A stretch of DNA of 64,000 bases from Proteles cristata cristata. Its lineage: Eukaryota; Chordata; Mammalia; Carnivora; Hyaenidae. Shown piece by piece: positions 11,440 through 23,710 of this stretch. The stretch is taken from positions 744,001-808,000 of the forward strand of contig JAESUZ010002553.1 in the NCBI GenBank assembly GCA_017311185.1. The letters are read 5' to 3'. Made by a program: the position numbers and the translations under genes. The notes below the pieces were generated by a model. The model searched no databases, was not told the origin of the DNA, and saw nothing but the letters and a program-made list of their open reading frames with translations. Position 1 is the stretch's first letter, and every line of letters starts with the position of its first letter.

Positions 11440-11920
11440 CCCTTAATATTAAACAAATATTTATTGAACTCCTATTATGTTTCACGTATTGCTGTAGGTG
11501 CTGAGGATATCAAGATGAATAAAATTAGACAAAAATTCTTACCTGTATAGAGCTTTCATTTCAGTTGGGAGACATAGACATTAAACATTAATAAAGAAGA
11601 CATATAGTACATTAGAGGGTGGTAAGTGCTGCAGAGTTAGAAGAGGAGAGAATGGAAAAAAGTGCTGAGGTAGGTTGAAACTGTAGTGAGTGATTAGAGA
11701 AGGCTAAGGTGACATTGAGGACAAATGGATAATTGAGGGGTAAGTGTCAGAGGCAGGGGGAAGAGCAAGTGCAAAGGCCTAGGGTGGAAACATGCTTAAT
11801 ATGTTTGAGGAAAAAGCAAAGAACCAGATGTTGCTGTTGTGACAGGGAGAGTGATAGGAAATGATGTAAGAGAGAAAATAAAGGGTGTGTAAGTTCTCGC
11901 AGTCCATTGACTTTTCTTCT
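11440..11920 (-). repeat. L2 antisense, long copy (distal part)
   Basis: ATATTTATTGAACTCCTATT begins the antisense L2 3' end. Typical landmarks follow in order: GTGGTAAGTGCTGCAGAG, GGGGGAAGAGCAAGTGCAAA, GGCCTAGGGTGG and ATATGTTTGAGGAAAAAGC. The repeat probably continues after the L1 insertion (13218-14040). Confidence 0.7.
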
Positions 11921-12145
11921 ACATGAAATGATAAGTGCTGTAAAAACAATTTTTTTCCAAGATTTCAGTAGTATCTTTATGGAAAATGAAATATGGGTGC
12001 TCCTGTTGAACATAAGACAGTTGTCCACGGTCTCTGGCACAGTACCCCCAGAAGGGAGCATTTCATATATCTCATAGTGCTTTTTTACTAGTTTTAATTG
12101 TGACAAATTTAAGATTCCTGTCTTGCTTTTAAATGGAAGGCAACA

Positions 12146-12203
12146 CGGGTACCTGGGTGGCTCAATTGATTGAGCATCCAATTCTTGATGTCAGATCCAA
12201 TTC
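12146..12203 (+). mobile_element. Carnivore SINE, 5' fragment
   Basis: GGGTACCTGGGTGGCTCAAT begins a plus-strand SINE head. The similarity ends after about 55 bases, where the L1 tail starts. The rest of the SINE is absent, so the copy was truncated by or before the L1 event. Confidence 0.7.
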
Positions 12204-13217
12204 TTTTTTTTTCTTAAATAGTTTATTGTCAAGTTGGTTTCCATATAACACCTAGTGCTCATCCCCACAAGTGCCCTCCTCCATGCCCATCAGCCCCCTT
12301 CTCCTCCCCCCCACCCCATCTGCCCTCAGTTTGTTCTCAGCATTCAAGAGTCTCTCATGGTTTGCTTCCCTCCCTCTCACCCCTATTTTTCCCCTTCTTC
12401 TCCCCCACGGTCCTCCTTTAAGTTCCTCCTAATCCTCCTATACGTGCAAACATATGGTATCTGTCCTTCTCTGCCTGACTTAATTCGCTCAGCATAACAC
12501 CCTCAAGGGCCATCCATGTTGCTACACATGGCCAGATTTCATTCTTTCTCATTGCCATGTAGTATTCCATGGTATAGATAAACCACATCTTCTTGATCCA
12601 TTCGTCTGTTGATGGACACTTAGGCTCTTTCCATGTTTTGGCTATTGTTGAGAGTGCTGCTGTGAACATTGGGGTACATGTACCCCTAGGCATCATCACT
12701 CCTGTATCCCTTGGGTAAATTCCTAGCAGTGCTATTGCTGGGTCCTAGGGGAGTTCTATGGTTAATTTTTTGAGGAACCTCCACACTGTTTTCCAGAGGG
12801 GCTGCACCAGTTGACATTCCCACCAACAGTGTAGGAGGGTTCCCATTTCTCCACATCCTCGCCAGCATCTAGGGCCCTCTGATTTGCTCATTTTAGCCAC
12901 TCTGACTGGCAAGAGGTGGTATCTCAGTGTGGTTTTGATTTGTATTTCCCTGATAAGGAGGGATGCTGAGCATCGTTTCATGTGTTTGTTGGTCATCTGG
13001 ATGTCCTCTTTGGAGAAGTGTCTGTTCATATCTTCTGCCCATTTCTTCACTGGGTTGTTTGTTTTTCGGGTGTGGAGTTTGGTGAGTTCCTGATAGATTT
13101 TGGATATTAACCCTTTATCTGATATGTCATTTGCAACTACGTTTTCCCATTCCATTGGTTGCCTATTAGTTTTATGGATTGTTTCCTTTGCTGTGCAGAA
13201 GCTTTTAATCTTGATGA
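12204..13217 (-). mobile_element. 5'-truncated felid LINE-1 (3' kilobase)
   Basis: The plus strand starts with a T-rich tail, then ATAGTTTATTGTCAAGTTGG and the 3' UTR, then the antisense ORF2 C-terminal region. It is colinear with 28237-29260 of the full-length copy. Translated pieces on minus (12418-12699, 12686-12868, 12745-13305) are parts of the ORF2 C-terminus in different frames, including a Cys-rich [18 protein letters not shown] segment. It is dead: frameshifted and lacking endonuclease and RT. No convincing target duplication was found. Confidence 0.93.
12418..13216 (-). pseudogene. LINE-1 ORF2 C-terminal remnant
   Basis: Three overlapping minus-strand frames together cover about the last 260 residues of ORF2p. 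The recognisable pieces are a [12 protein letters not shown] start, the Cys-rich segment, and a [10 protein letters not shown] stretch near the end. Frame changes near 12700 and 12750 and complete loss of the upstream domains make it non-functional. The final residues [12 protein letters not shown] end in a stop, the same C-terminal style as the copy at 63.3 kb. Confidence 0.85.
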
Positions 13218-14040
13218 GTCCTGGAAAAAATTTTGAGCAGAGAACTGACATGCTATGTTGAATTTTGACAGAATCACTCTGGCTGCTGTGTTGAGAATCA
13301 ATCATAAAGAAGGAAAGAATCAGGTGGATTAGTTAGACTATTGCAATTCTACCAACAGGACATAGTGATGACATGAACAAAGATGATAGAGCAGTGGGAA
13401 GTGAACAGATTCTGAATATGTGTTAAAGATAGAGCCAAATCGTTTGGGTAGTGTAAGATAAAGAAAAGAATCAGTGACTTCATGGTTTTTAGTTTGAAAA
13501 ACTGAATAAGTAGAGTTACCTTTATGAATATAGCATTGAAGGAGGAAAAATTTATGGGGCAATGTGTGAGATACTTATCTTGAGATTATCTAATAGGCAT
13601 CCAAATAGAGATGCTGAATAGACAATTTGATTTGAACCTAGATTTCAGGGGAAAGCGTCACCCTAAAGATATCAATATGGATGTTAATATGTGGTAAACC
13701 ATGGCAACATATAATCACACAAAAGGAAAGAGTATAGGTAGAGTAGACGAAAGGTCCAAAGATTGAGCCTCGGTGCGCTCCAACATTTAAAGAACCAGTA
13801 GTTGAGAAGAAGCAATTCCTGTAATAGGAGGAAAACCATGGAATGTAATAAACTAGAAGACAAAGAAAGCGTCTCAAGGAGATGGAATAATCATGATATG
13901 GAGTGCGGCAGATAGGTCATATGAGAATGGGTTGTGCAAAAGAATTTAGCAACAGGGAAGTCACTAGTAACTTTGACCAGAGCAATTTTATTAGGATGAG
14001 ACAGGTGAAAGTGAAAGACTGGGCCAGGCTTAAGACAGAA
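13218..14040 (-). repeat. L2-type antisense repeat (continuation)
   Basis: TTTTGAGCAGAGAACTGACA, AATCACTCTGGCTGCTGTGT, AGCCTCGGTGCGCTCCAACA and TAGGAGGAAAACCATGGAAT follow a dispersed mammalian element that I believe is the 5'-ward part of the L2 seen at 11440-11920. The L1 at 12204-13217 would then split it. The family name is less certain than for the first part. Confidence 0.5.
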
Positions 14041-14139
14041 GAGGAAGCATATTAGAGAAAACTAGTATGAATAATTCCTTCAAATAGTTTAGCTAAAGAA
14101 ATAGGACAGTAGCTGAAAGGGGAAATGGTGTCCAGAGAG

Positions 14140-15144
14140 GGTATCCTAAAATCCTTTATAAAAATCAACTCTACTAAGGTATAATTGTATGCAATAAAAT
14201 GTGCCCATTTTGAATGTTCATTTTGATGAGTTTTGACAAACTTATATGCCCATGAAACCACACCACAACTAGGACAGACAACATTTATGTCATCCCCAAA
14301 AGTTCCCTTGTGCCCCTTTCCAGTTAATCCCTCTACTGCCGACCCAGGCAACCACTAATTTGCTTTCTGTCACTATAGATTATAGTTGCCTTCTATAGAA
14401 TTTTGTTTAAATGGAATCATACAGTATATGTTTTCTGTATCTGGATTTTTTTTTCAGTCAATAATAATCTTTTTCAGATTCATCCATGTTGTTGAGCCTA
14501 TTATAGTTCACTCTTTATTTCTAAGCGGTGTTCTTTTGTTTTTATATACCACAATTTGTCCATTCACTTGATGATGGATGCTTATATTTGTTCCAGTTTT
14601 GGACTATTGTTAATGTAGATGCTATGAATACTTGTGTGTAAGTCTTTGTGTGGACCTATGTTTTCATTTCTACTATGTAAACACTGTAGAAATGGAGTTT
14701 CTGGATGAAATGGAGTCTGTACAACTGTATACAGAACTGCACATTTGTTTTCTAAAGTGACTGTACAATTTTTCTACCAGCAGTATATAAGAATTACAGT
14801 TGTTCCAAATTCTAACAACATTTGGTATTACCAGTCTTTTTAATTTTAACTAGTCTAGTAGGTATGTAGTGGGTATCTCATTGTGATTTTATATTTTTTC
14901 ATAAGACTGTTGTAGCAGTTTGGAATTTGCAAGGAATTTGCTCACTTCACCAGAGCTGTCCACTTTATTGTTCTAATGTTGTTCATGATATTTGCTTACT
15001 TCCCTTTTAATATCTGTATGGTCTGTAGCAACACCATTAGTTTAATTTGTGATATTGGTATTTTGTAATGTTAGTTGTTTTTGTTGTTATTGATGATGAC
15101 TAAATAGAGTCTTATCAAATTTGCTGTTTTCAAGGAACAAACTT
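14140..15144 (-). mobile_element. Old LINE-1, 3' part (first element)
   Basis: Antisense landmarks of an old mammalian L1 3' end run in order: TTGACAAACTTATATGCCCA, CAACCACTAATTTGCTTTCT, AATGGAATCATACAGTATAT, ATTCATCCATGTTGTTGAGC, GTCCATTCACTTGATGATGG. From about 14911 the text jumps to the RT region, ending at TTTGCTGTTTTCAAGGAACA. Internal sequence has been deleted. It continues 5'-ward at 16803. Confidence 0.8.
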
Positions 15145-15676
15145 TTTTTAAAATTGATATTTATTAATTGGCATATTAAATTAGTTTTGGGTGTACAACA
15201 TGGTTCAATATTTGTATGTATTGGCAAATGATCACCATAGTAAGTCTAGTTAACATTCATTATTATACACAGTTATAATTTTTTTCTTCCAATGAGAAAG
15301 TTTAAGATTTCCTCTTGGCAACTTTCAGGTATATGATTCAGAAAATAAATTATTAAGCATAGTCACCATGCTGTACATTATATTTTCATGACTTATTTAT
15401 TTTATACCTGGAAGTTTGTACTTCTAATCTTAAAAGTACCTTCAACCATTTTACCTACTTCCCATCTGATCCTGCCTCTGGCAACCACCAATCTGTCCTC
15501 TGTATCTATGGGTTTGATTTTATTTTGTTTTTCAGATTTCACAAGTGAGAACATATGATATTTGTCTTTCTCTGGCTTATTTTACTTAGTATATTGCTCT
15601 CAAGATCCATCCGTGTTGCTGAAAATGACAAGATTCCCCTTTTTTTTAATGGCTGAATAATATTCGTATATCTCAC

Positions 15677-15680
<4 letters not shown>

Positions 15681-15712
<32 letters not shown>
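15681..15712 (+). repeat. (TG)n microsatellite
   Basis: 32 bases of perfect GT repeat expanded within the second L1. Confidence 0.97.
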
Positions 15713-15714
<2 letters not shown>

Positions 15715-16323
15715 ACAACACATTTGCTTTATTCACCCATTCAGTGAAGAACAATTAGGTTCTTTGCTATTCTTTCCAATAGGTTGTCTTGGTTATTGTA
15801 AATAGTTCTGCAGTGAACATAAGGTGCATGTATCTTTTCAAATTAGTATTTTCATTTTCTTTGGACAAATACACAGAAGTATATGGCAGTTCTCTTTTTA
15901 TTTTTTTTAAAAGAAACTTTATACTCTTTTTCATAGTGGCTGCTCCAATTTACATTCTCAGCAACAATGCACAGTGGTTCCATTTTCTCATTATTTCTTA
16001 TAATTTTTGATAATAGCTATTCTAACAAGTTTGAGGTTGTATCTCACTATGGTTTTGATTTGCAGTTCCTTCTTGATTAGTGGTGTTAAACAAGTTCTCA
16101 TGAACCTATTGGTTATCTGTGTGTCTTCTTTGGAAAAATGTCCATTCAGATCCTCTGCTCATTTATAATTGGATTGTTTATTTTTTCTATTGAGTTGTAT
16201 GTTCTTTATATATTTGGGCTATTAATCTTTTATTAGATACACAATTTGCTAACATTTTCTCCCATTCTGTAGGTTGCCTTTTCATTTTCTTAATAGTTAC
16301 CTTTGTTGTACAGAAGCCTTAAA

Positions 16324-16530
16324 TTTTTTTTAATGTTTATTTATTTTTGAGAGAGAGAGTGCATGCATGCAAACTGGGGGTGGGAGTGGGGAATAAAGGG
16401 AGACAGAGGTTCTGAGGTAGGTTCCAGGCTGACAGCAGAGAGCCCAATATGGGGTTCAAACTCACAAACTATGAGATCATGACCTGAGCTAAAGTTGGAC
16501 ACTTAACCAATTGAGCCATCTAGGTGCCCC
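16324..16530 (-). mobile_element. Carnivore SINE
   Basis: The minus-strand head GGGGGCACCTAGATGGCTCA and body are recognisable, as is the A-rich tail (antisense T run at 16324-16331). The target duplication is CAGAAGCCTT / CAGAAGCTTT at 16311-16320 and 16531-16540. Confidence 0.92.
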
Positions 16531-16594
16531 CAGAAGCTTTCTAGTTTGGTGTAGTCTCACTTGTTTATTTTTGCTTTTGTTATCTTTGCTTCTT

Positions 16595-16802
16595 AAATTT
16601 TTTAAATGTTTGCTTATTTCTGAGAGAGAGAGAGCACAAGTCAGGGAGGGGCAGAGAGAAAGGGAGACACAGAATCCAAAGTAGACTCCAGGCTCTGAGC
16701 TGTCATAGAGCCTGATGTGAGGGTCGGACCCACAAACTTATGTGAGATCATGACCTATGCTGAAGTTGGACACTTAACCAACTGAGTTACCCAGGTGCCC
16801 CT
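16595..16802 (-). mobile_element. Carnivore SINE at the L1/L1 junction
   Basis: It has the same antisense layout as the previous SINE and ends in CCCAGGTGCCCCT. It sits exactly where text of the second L1 stops and text of the first L1 resumes. No clear target duplication was found. Confidence 0.9.
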
Positions 16803-18880
16803 CCATGTGTCTTCAAAAAACAAATGTGTATTCTGCTGTGATTGGGAAAAGTCTTCCAAAAATGTCAATAAGGTCAAATTTTTAGTGTTGCTCAAGTCCT
16901 CCATATGCTTACCTATTTTCAGTCTTGTTTTCTATCTATTACTAAGAGAGCAGTATTGAAATCTCTTATAATCCTGGTTTTGTCAATTTTTCCTTTCAGT
17001 CTGTTAGTTTTTGCCTCATATATATTGAAATTCTTTTATTGGGTGGACATACAGTTGGGACTATAATGACTTCATGATGAATCAACTCTTTTATCATTTT
17101 GTGGTTGCTATTGTTGTCATTGTTATTATGTGACTTTTGCCTGAAGGATTTCCTTTTATATTTTTTTTGTAACATAGGTCTAGTGTTCATGAATTTTCTG
17201 AACTTTTTTGGTCTCAAAAGTTCTCATTTCACCCTCATTTTGGAAGCAATTTTTATTGCACGTTGCATTATAGGACTTATGGATTTTTAAAACCATTTAA
17301 AAAATATAATTCCATTGTCTTCTGGCTTGCATATTTTCTTGTGAATATTTGTATATTTGTTGCTCTGTATATAATGTCTTGTTTCTTTGGCTGCACTTAA
17401 AATATTCCCTTTATCCTGACTTTTAATAACTTTATTATTATATGACTGAGTGTTTGTGTATGTGTGTGCAGGTAGGTGTGTGTGTGTGTGTGTATGTGTG
17501 TGTGTGTGTGTTTATTATGCTTGGGATTTATTGTGTTTCTTTAGTCAGTAGGTTTAGAGCTTTAGTTTAATTTGGAAAAAATAAGCCATTATTGCTCTCC
17601 TTTTTTTCTGAGACTCTAATTACATAGATATTAGACTTCTTGATATCACCCTAGAGGACACTATAGTAATTTTATTTTCAGCCTTCTATCTCTTAGTATT
17701 TTGTCTTGTATAAATTCTATTACTATGCTTTCAAGTTTTCTCACATTTTCTTTTGCAGTGTCTAATCTAGTGTTCAACTCGTTCAGTAAAATTTTTATTT
17801 CAAATATCATATATATTTTTATCCCTAGCCATTTCCATAGGTTCGTTTAAATAGCTTCCTTTTCTCTCCTTATTCTGTTCATGTTTTCCTGTAAATATTT
17901 GCACATAATCATAATAGTTGCTTTAGGATTCTTGTCCACTAGTTCTGTCATCTCTGTTATCTCTGGGTTGGTATTAATTCACTGATTTCTCTGTAATTAT
18001 CCTGATTATCTGTCACATTTCCTGCCTCTTGACATGTTTACTAAATTTTTATTGAATATTGGACATTGTTGTGATGTCTTATTGAGTAGCTTTTGTTGTC
18101 CTTTCCTAGACAGAGTTGAGCTTCGTTTCAGCAAGCATTTAAAGCTGCTGCAGATAAATGTGCTTCTGTCGAAATCTGTTTTTAAACATTGCTTAGGCAG
18201 GTGTTGAGTAAACTGTAAAATTGTCTTCTATTATTTTTAAGTTAATTTTGATTTTCAAGCCCTCTTATTTCCTCCGTTCTCTTTCTTCAACTCTTATTAG
18301 AAAAATAGTGACATTTTAAACCTTCTCTTCATGCTCTAAACTTTTATTTCATACTTTCCATGACATTTTTGTTTACATTGAGTTCTGGGAGATTTCCTTA
18401 GCTTAATCCGAGGTTACTAATTTGCTGGTCATCAGTATTTATTTTGTTATTTAGCTAATCTTTTGAGTTTACTTCAAAGATTGTACTTTTTTCATTTTAA
18501 GATCTCTAAAAACTAGTTATTTTACATAATAGCTTTTTCTTATTTCATAGATAGGATACCTTCTCTTATTCCTTTGAGAATATTATTAACCTCTTGTAAA
18601 AAATTTTTATTTATTCTATTAACTGTGTATCCTCAAATGTTAGCTCTTTTATTTGTTGGGTTTGGTACTTCTCTCTAGGTGTTGGTTGATTCTGGGCTTA
18701 TACCTCTTTCAGATTTTCTTATTATTTTTATACAGATGCTGATGTGTATTATAATTACTTTCAGTTGTTGTAGGGGAGAGGTAAATTGTTCAGCTGGGCA
18801 GCATTGTGCCAGTAGCTCATCTTCTGGGTGAGTAGGGCTATATCCTACTCCAAAATGTAGCTAAACTTTAGTGGAAATTT
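16803..18880 (-). mobile_element. Old LINE-1, 5' part (endonuclease, ORF1 and 5' UTR relics)
   Basis: Antisense order: the endonuclease-coding TGTGTATTCTGCTGTGATTG, inter-domain text, CCATTGTCTTCTGGCTTGCA (ORF1 region), AGCCATTATTGCTCTCC, GTGTCTAATCTAGTGTTCAA, ATAGTTGCTTTAGGATTCTT and the 5'-UTR-like ATTGAATATTGGACATTGTT. It is the 5' continuation of the element at 14140-15144. There is no long open frame. A (TG)n tract lies at about 17453-17511. Confidence 0.75.
17453..17511 (+). repeat. Interrupted (TG)n microsatellite
   Basis: TG repeats broken by GCAGGTAGG and a TA step. Confidence 0.92.
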
Positions 18881-19446
18881 CTTATCTTTTGGACCTACAG
18901 ATTCATATTTCTTAGAAGCAAAGTCAGGCACATATCTTGTTCCAAGTTAGGAATGAATAAGTATATAGAGAAAACCACTGTCCTGGGTGCTTTGGGTATA
19001 GTAATCAGTTAACTCATTCTCTAAACTCCATTCTTCATGCACATCACTTCTGCATTTGGAGTGTCCTAGATACACTTTCAACTTAGGCAAAGTCTTCTCA
19101 AGTATAATTACATAGTGGGGTTTACTTCATTAATTTTTTGTTTGTTTACCTCTATCATTAAAAGGCTTCTGAACAAATTCATTCTACTGACCAAGTTGTC
19201 TTGTGCTCTAGAGTGATTAAGATTTTTCTTAATTTTCTTTCTGTCATATCATGATAAATACTTTAATCTCTTCTGTGTTATTTTTATTCATATTTATTTG
19301 GTTATTTTTCTGCTTTCTTAGTAAATTTTGCCATAATTTAATATTTCATGTTGTTGATTTCAAATAATCAACTTATCTAGTTGTTCATTTATTTTCTGAT
19401 TTTCAATTTTATAGATTTATTTGTTTGCTTAATTTCTTTTTTATTT
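18881..19446. other. AT-rich stretch, possible old L1 relic
   Basis: The part from about 19290 and its continuation after the SINE (19678-19900, with GGGCTGTATCTCAGAAATTT) look like a very diverged antisense L1/HAL1. The first 400 bases are unrecognised. Confidence 0.35.
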
Positions 19447-19677
19447 TTTTATTTTTATTTTTTTAAATTTTTAATGTTTTTTTTTTAAATTATATTTTTA
19501 GAGAGTGTGAGGAGGAGAGAGACAGAGAGAGAGGGAGAGACAGAATCTGAAGACAGGCTCCGGGCTCTGAGCTAGCTGTCAGCACAGAGCCTGACATGGG
19601 GTTCGAACCCACTAACCATGAGATCATGACCTGAGCCGAAGTTGGATGCTTAACTGACTGGGCCACACAGGCACCCC
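19447..19677 (-). mobile_element. Carnivore SINE
   Basis: A complete antisense copy with a long T-rich tail and a GAGCTAGCTGTCAGCACAG middle. The head ends in CACAGGCACCCC. The T-rich target AATTTCTTTTTTATTTT is repeated at 19431 and 19678. Confidence 0.93.
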
Positions 19678-19909
19678 AATTTCTTTTTTATTTTAATCTA
19701 TTTTATTTAATAATAAAAATTGAATTGATTTATTTGCCTTATATTTCAGTTTGGGCTGTATCTCAGAAATTTTATTTATAAGCTTATTTCTTAAATTATT
19801 TTCTAAATTATTTGTTGATAGTTTGACTATTAAGTCAAAGAGAAAATGGAGGGGCTTTGTAATTTCTAATTACTAAGGTTTAAAAAGCTTTTTTTTTTTC
19901 CTTTCTGGA

Positions 19910-21422
19910 AGTCTCAGCAAATATCTTGTCATATATCATTAATTCAGATTATGTTTGTTCTCATCTATGTATCAAGTTATGTACTCATATTTGTGTTAAT
20001 TGTTATGGTTAGTGTGCTGAGAAATAAGACAATCTGGCCTTTATGTTTTACATAAAACAAGTGACTAATAATGGGAGACAAGTGGTTCCCCAAAGACTAT
20101 AACTGGAGTGTTGCTTGAATGGGGAAAAAGAGGAATGGATTCTAGATGGCAGCCAAAAATACCCACTAGAGTAGACATCCATTTTCCTTCCTTATTTTAT
20201 TATGAACATCATAATGAAAAGTAAATGGCTGATGCATTATCTTTGCAAACCCTAATATATAGATATAGAAATTAAGAACAAAATAACAATCTTGTATTTG
20301 CCTTTTAACTCAGTTTTACAACTCATTTTTTCCTTGTACTGTTCATTTGAAATAGTTTAGATTTACATCACTGTTCTTATGCTGAAGAATTGGCAACTGA
20401 GGCTTATAAAAATAGAATAACTTCTCTGCTGTTCTGTACTTAGTTTTCTTGGCCTAGCCAAGGCAGCATACTTTCCAGCTGCAAATTCAACTAAATACCA
20501 TATGTCTTCTTTACCTATACTCCAACAAGATTTTCTCATTTTAAAATTGCCATATAATTTTTGGTGCCAATTACCCTATTTTGAATTGCTACCAAAAAAC
20601 CCTATCATTTTCACTTATGATTACTTTTTCTTAGGGGTAAATTACATATAGCCTTAACCTCATAATTCTGGTTAGGCTGATGTCAGTAAATAATATGATG
20701 TCCTTTTTAATACCATATTTGAAAATTCTTTTGCATTGTTTATAGGTTTTATTTTATGTTTTCCTCCATTCGAGGTTAAATGATTTAAAATTTTATTATT
20801 ATTTTAACCAGGTTATAAAGGTTGCATTCATATTTACTAAAACAGTGCTTTCTGTAATCTTACAATTTGGTAACAGTATTCATTCTTTAAAATAATGACT
20901 CCCTAGAGGTCCACTGTGAAGTAAGGGCAAGATTTTTTAGTTGAAACTTTCAAGTGATAAGGAAATTTTGATTAGGGAATATATGCTTTTACTCTAATCT
21001 TTAGGCCTTAATTTATTTCCTGATGTTAGATACATTGTTATATACAGTAGCTGCAATTTCCAGTAGCTTGAGAAACTGTGTTTTGCAGTTGGCATAAAAG
21101 TACAAATCATTTCTACAAAGATTCATGGTTTGATGCTCATGTTTTAGTCTAACACCATGACCACAATTATTTAGCTTTCTATTTAAAGCATCCTTAGTCA
21201 AATGCAAAAAAAGAAATCTTGGAAAAATTCCTTTTTTATTATACAAGTCCTGATCTTTTTCTTCTCAGAAATATCAGAATGTATTTCATTTTATCTGGCT
21301 CATGAAATTGATATTTGGAGTGTCACAAACATAAACTCTAATGTAGAGTTGTCTCATACTCTATAGTTTTATTTTATTAGAAGAGGTGTATATTTCTTCA
21401 GCTTTATATATATGAAAAGAGC
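19910..21422. other. Single-copy stretch
   Basis: AT-rich DNA with no gene or repeat recognised. The short frame 21013-21246 (minus) has no supporting features. Confidence 0.5.
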
Positions 21423-21640
21423 AACATGGTACAGTAGAAAGATAACTGGCTTTGGGTTTAAAAGTTTCTAGCTCTAGTATGGGCTCTAGCATGATGTAAC
21501 TGTGAAATATTTGGTTGGACACTTGGTTCTCTAGACTTGTTCTCTCATGTATTTAGGGGAATAATAATATTTGCCTGACCTTAAAGAGTAACTGAGAGAA
21601 TCACATGAGATAATATACAAGCAAGATGTTTTGGGAGCTG
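21423..21640 (+). repeat. MIR element, diverged
   Basis: ATGGTACAGTAGAAAGATAA, CTGGCTTTGGGTTTAAAAGT, GACTTGTTCTCTCATGTATT, AATAATAATATTTGCCTGAC and GAGAGAATCACATGAGATAA follow the MIR order. Confidence 0.65.
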
Positions 21641-22447
21641 CCAAAAGCAATGGAGAGTGGTAACTGTGTTAGCTTTGTGTATACATCTGTGCCTCGGGGC
21701 CAAGTGTAAGCAAAACTCCACCAGGCCATTTAAGAAGAGAGAAGGGAAAGAATACATGAAAGGCAGGCCTCTTTCCTTAAAGAAGTTCTTTTCATCTGAT
21801 GTCTAATTTGGGTAGGTTGAGACATGCCCTATTTTTATACTATGGCGAATAGCATCATCATGGCTACATCGTGTTCATTTTCTGTATTTTCATTTTTGCT
21901 TCCATACAGTGATATTTTAGATTCTCAGATGCTTACTCATGATTCTGACATTCTGTCAAATAATAGTGCATCTTCTTGATATTTTAATTGTAATTGTTAC
22001 AAATACAACACAATTTATTATGCTGATTTTTAAGCATTTAAAATCTTTCCTTCTCTGATTTTATTTTTGTATTTGTGATTAATTCCAATAGGTATATCAA
22101 TAATTTCAGTCAAATGTCATCATTCAGAAGATTCATTTAGATTAATTATCTTAATAACTTTGTTATGGAAACATTTATGTGGCACTTAGGCACAGGTAAT
22201 TAGTGGGTACTGATAATACTAAGTCAAACAAGATAGTCTTTGAGCAACTTCATATTCAAATCAGGAAAATGGAGGCTCACACAACTAGAATAGAATGTGA
22301 TGTAGTAATATCAGGAACAGAGTGCTCTAGCTTGGATTGGACATCAATGTACTTTTTTTTTAATTTGATAGCCAAAGGAAGGATGAAAACAACGGACATT
22401 TTAACACATCAATAACTTCTACTTATCTAGAGAAGAGTTTATGAATT
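21641..22447. other. Single-copy stretch
   Basis: No gene or repeat recognised. Confidence 0.45.
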
Positions 22448-22640
22448 GGTGACTGTAGGCCGGATTTGGCTTGCATACATTTTTTGTTTTGGCTCACAGA
22501 ATATTTTAAAAATTTGAGCCAACATGAAAACATATTTTATACAAACATCCAAATTTCCCGGTTTCCTTTGAAAAAAAAATTGTATATTTGCCAAGATTAG
22601 TTCTGCTTTTGTACATGACAGTCACCTGGAAATGAATGAA
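22448..22640 (+). repeat. Possible hAT-type DNA transposon relic
   Basis: GACTGTAGGCCGGATTTGGC followed by GTTTTGGCTCACAGAATATT resembles a family of old mammalian non-autonomous hAT copies (CTG..GGCCxxATCxGGCCC). I cannot name it with certainty. Confidence 0.35.
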
Positions 22641-22718
22641 ACCTACCTGCCTTAAAGGCCAAGTATTTCAAGTTGGCTATTGGCTGTGCTACTTCACACA
22701 CCCCTATGCCTGTCATTT

Positions 22719-22910
22719 TTTTTTTTCCTTTTTAAAGTTTATGTATTTGGAGAGGAGGAGCAGAGAGAGAGAGAATTCCAAGCAGATTCTGCACCGTCAG
22801 TGCAGACCCCAACATGCGGCTCCACCTCAGAACTGTGAGATCATGATCTGAGCCAAAGTCAAGAGTCAAGAGTCAAGAGTCGGTCACTTCACTGACTGAG
22901 CCATTCAAAT
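22719..22910 (-). mobile_element. Carnivore SINE with internal heptamer expansion
   Basis: Antisense copy with target duplication TGTCATTT at 22711-22718 and 22911-22918. Inside, AAGAGTC is repeated in tandem between about 22858 and 22881, which lengthens the region next to the A box. Confidence 0.9.
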
Positions 22911-23490
22911 TGTCATTTCTGAAACATCCAGGTTGGTTCTTACCTCAGAGACTTGGAATCTACTTGGAATCTACTGAACTTTGGTCTGGAAACTTTTTTT
23001 GTTTTTTTTATAATTAATTCCAGTGTAGTTCACATACAGTATTATAATAATTTCAGGTGTACAATATAGTGATTCAGCAGTTCCATATAATACTCAGTAC
23101 TCATCAAGATAAGTGTGCTATTAATCTGCTTCATCTATTTCACTTATTACCCCCCACTGCCCCAGGAATCTTCCCTCAGTAACGACCTGTGTTTTCTCTA
23201 TAGTTAAGAGTCTGTTTCTTTGTTTGTCTTTCTCCTTTTTTCCCCTTTTCTTCATTTGTTTTGTTTCTTAAATTCCACATGAGTGAAATCATATTGTATT
23301 TGTCTTTCTTACTGGGTTATCTCACTTACCATTATACTCTCTAGCTCCATCCACGTTGTTGCAAATGGCAAGATCTGATTCTTTTCTATGACTGAATAAT
23401 ATTCCATTGTGTATATATACCCAAACTTCTTTATCTATTGATGGACACTTGGGCTGCTTCCAGAATTTGGCTATTGTAAATAATGCTGCA

Positions 23491-23624
23491 TGGAGGTGCT
23501 TGGATGGCTCAGTTGGTTAAGCATCTAACTCTTGATTTTGACTAAGGTCATGATCTCACAGTCATGAGGTTAAGCTCCATGATGGGCTCCATGCTAAGTG
23601 AGGAGCCTGTTTAGGATTCTCTCT

Positions 23625-23666
<42 letters not shown>

Positions 23667-23710
23667 CCCCACCCCTCTCTCTCAAAATAAATAAATAAAT
23701 ATTTTTAAAA
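23491..23710 (+). mobile_element. Carnivore SINE inside old L1
   Basis: Plus-strand copy with a long (TC)n tract (about 23617-23661) and an AAATAAATAAATA tail. Target duplication TAATGCTGCA / TAATGCGGCA at 23481-23490 and 23711-23720. Confidence 0.92.

Larger units (their letters stand above)
15145..16594 (-). mobile_element. 5'-truncated LINE-1 (second element, nested in the first)
   Basis: Antisense 3' UTR text (TTTTGGGTGTACAACATGGT, CACCATGCTGTACATTATAT, CCTCTGGCAACCACCAATCT) leads into the C-terminal part of ORF2 and stops at TTGCTTTTGTTATCTTTGCT. The next old-L1 text (from 16803) is from a different part of L1, so this copy sits inside the older element. A (TG)16 tract (15681-15712) and one SINE (16324-16530) interrupt it. 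Confidence 0.8.

Noticed and set aside
11747..12181. 144-codon minus frame
   Set aside because: Runs through L2 repeat, spacer and a SINE head; no coherent protein.
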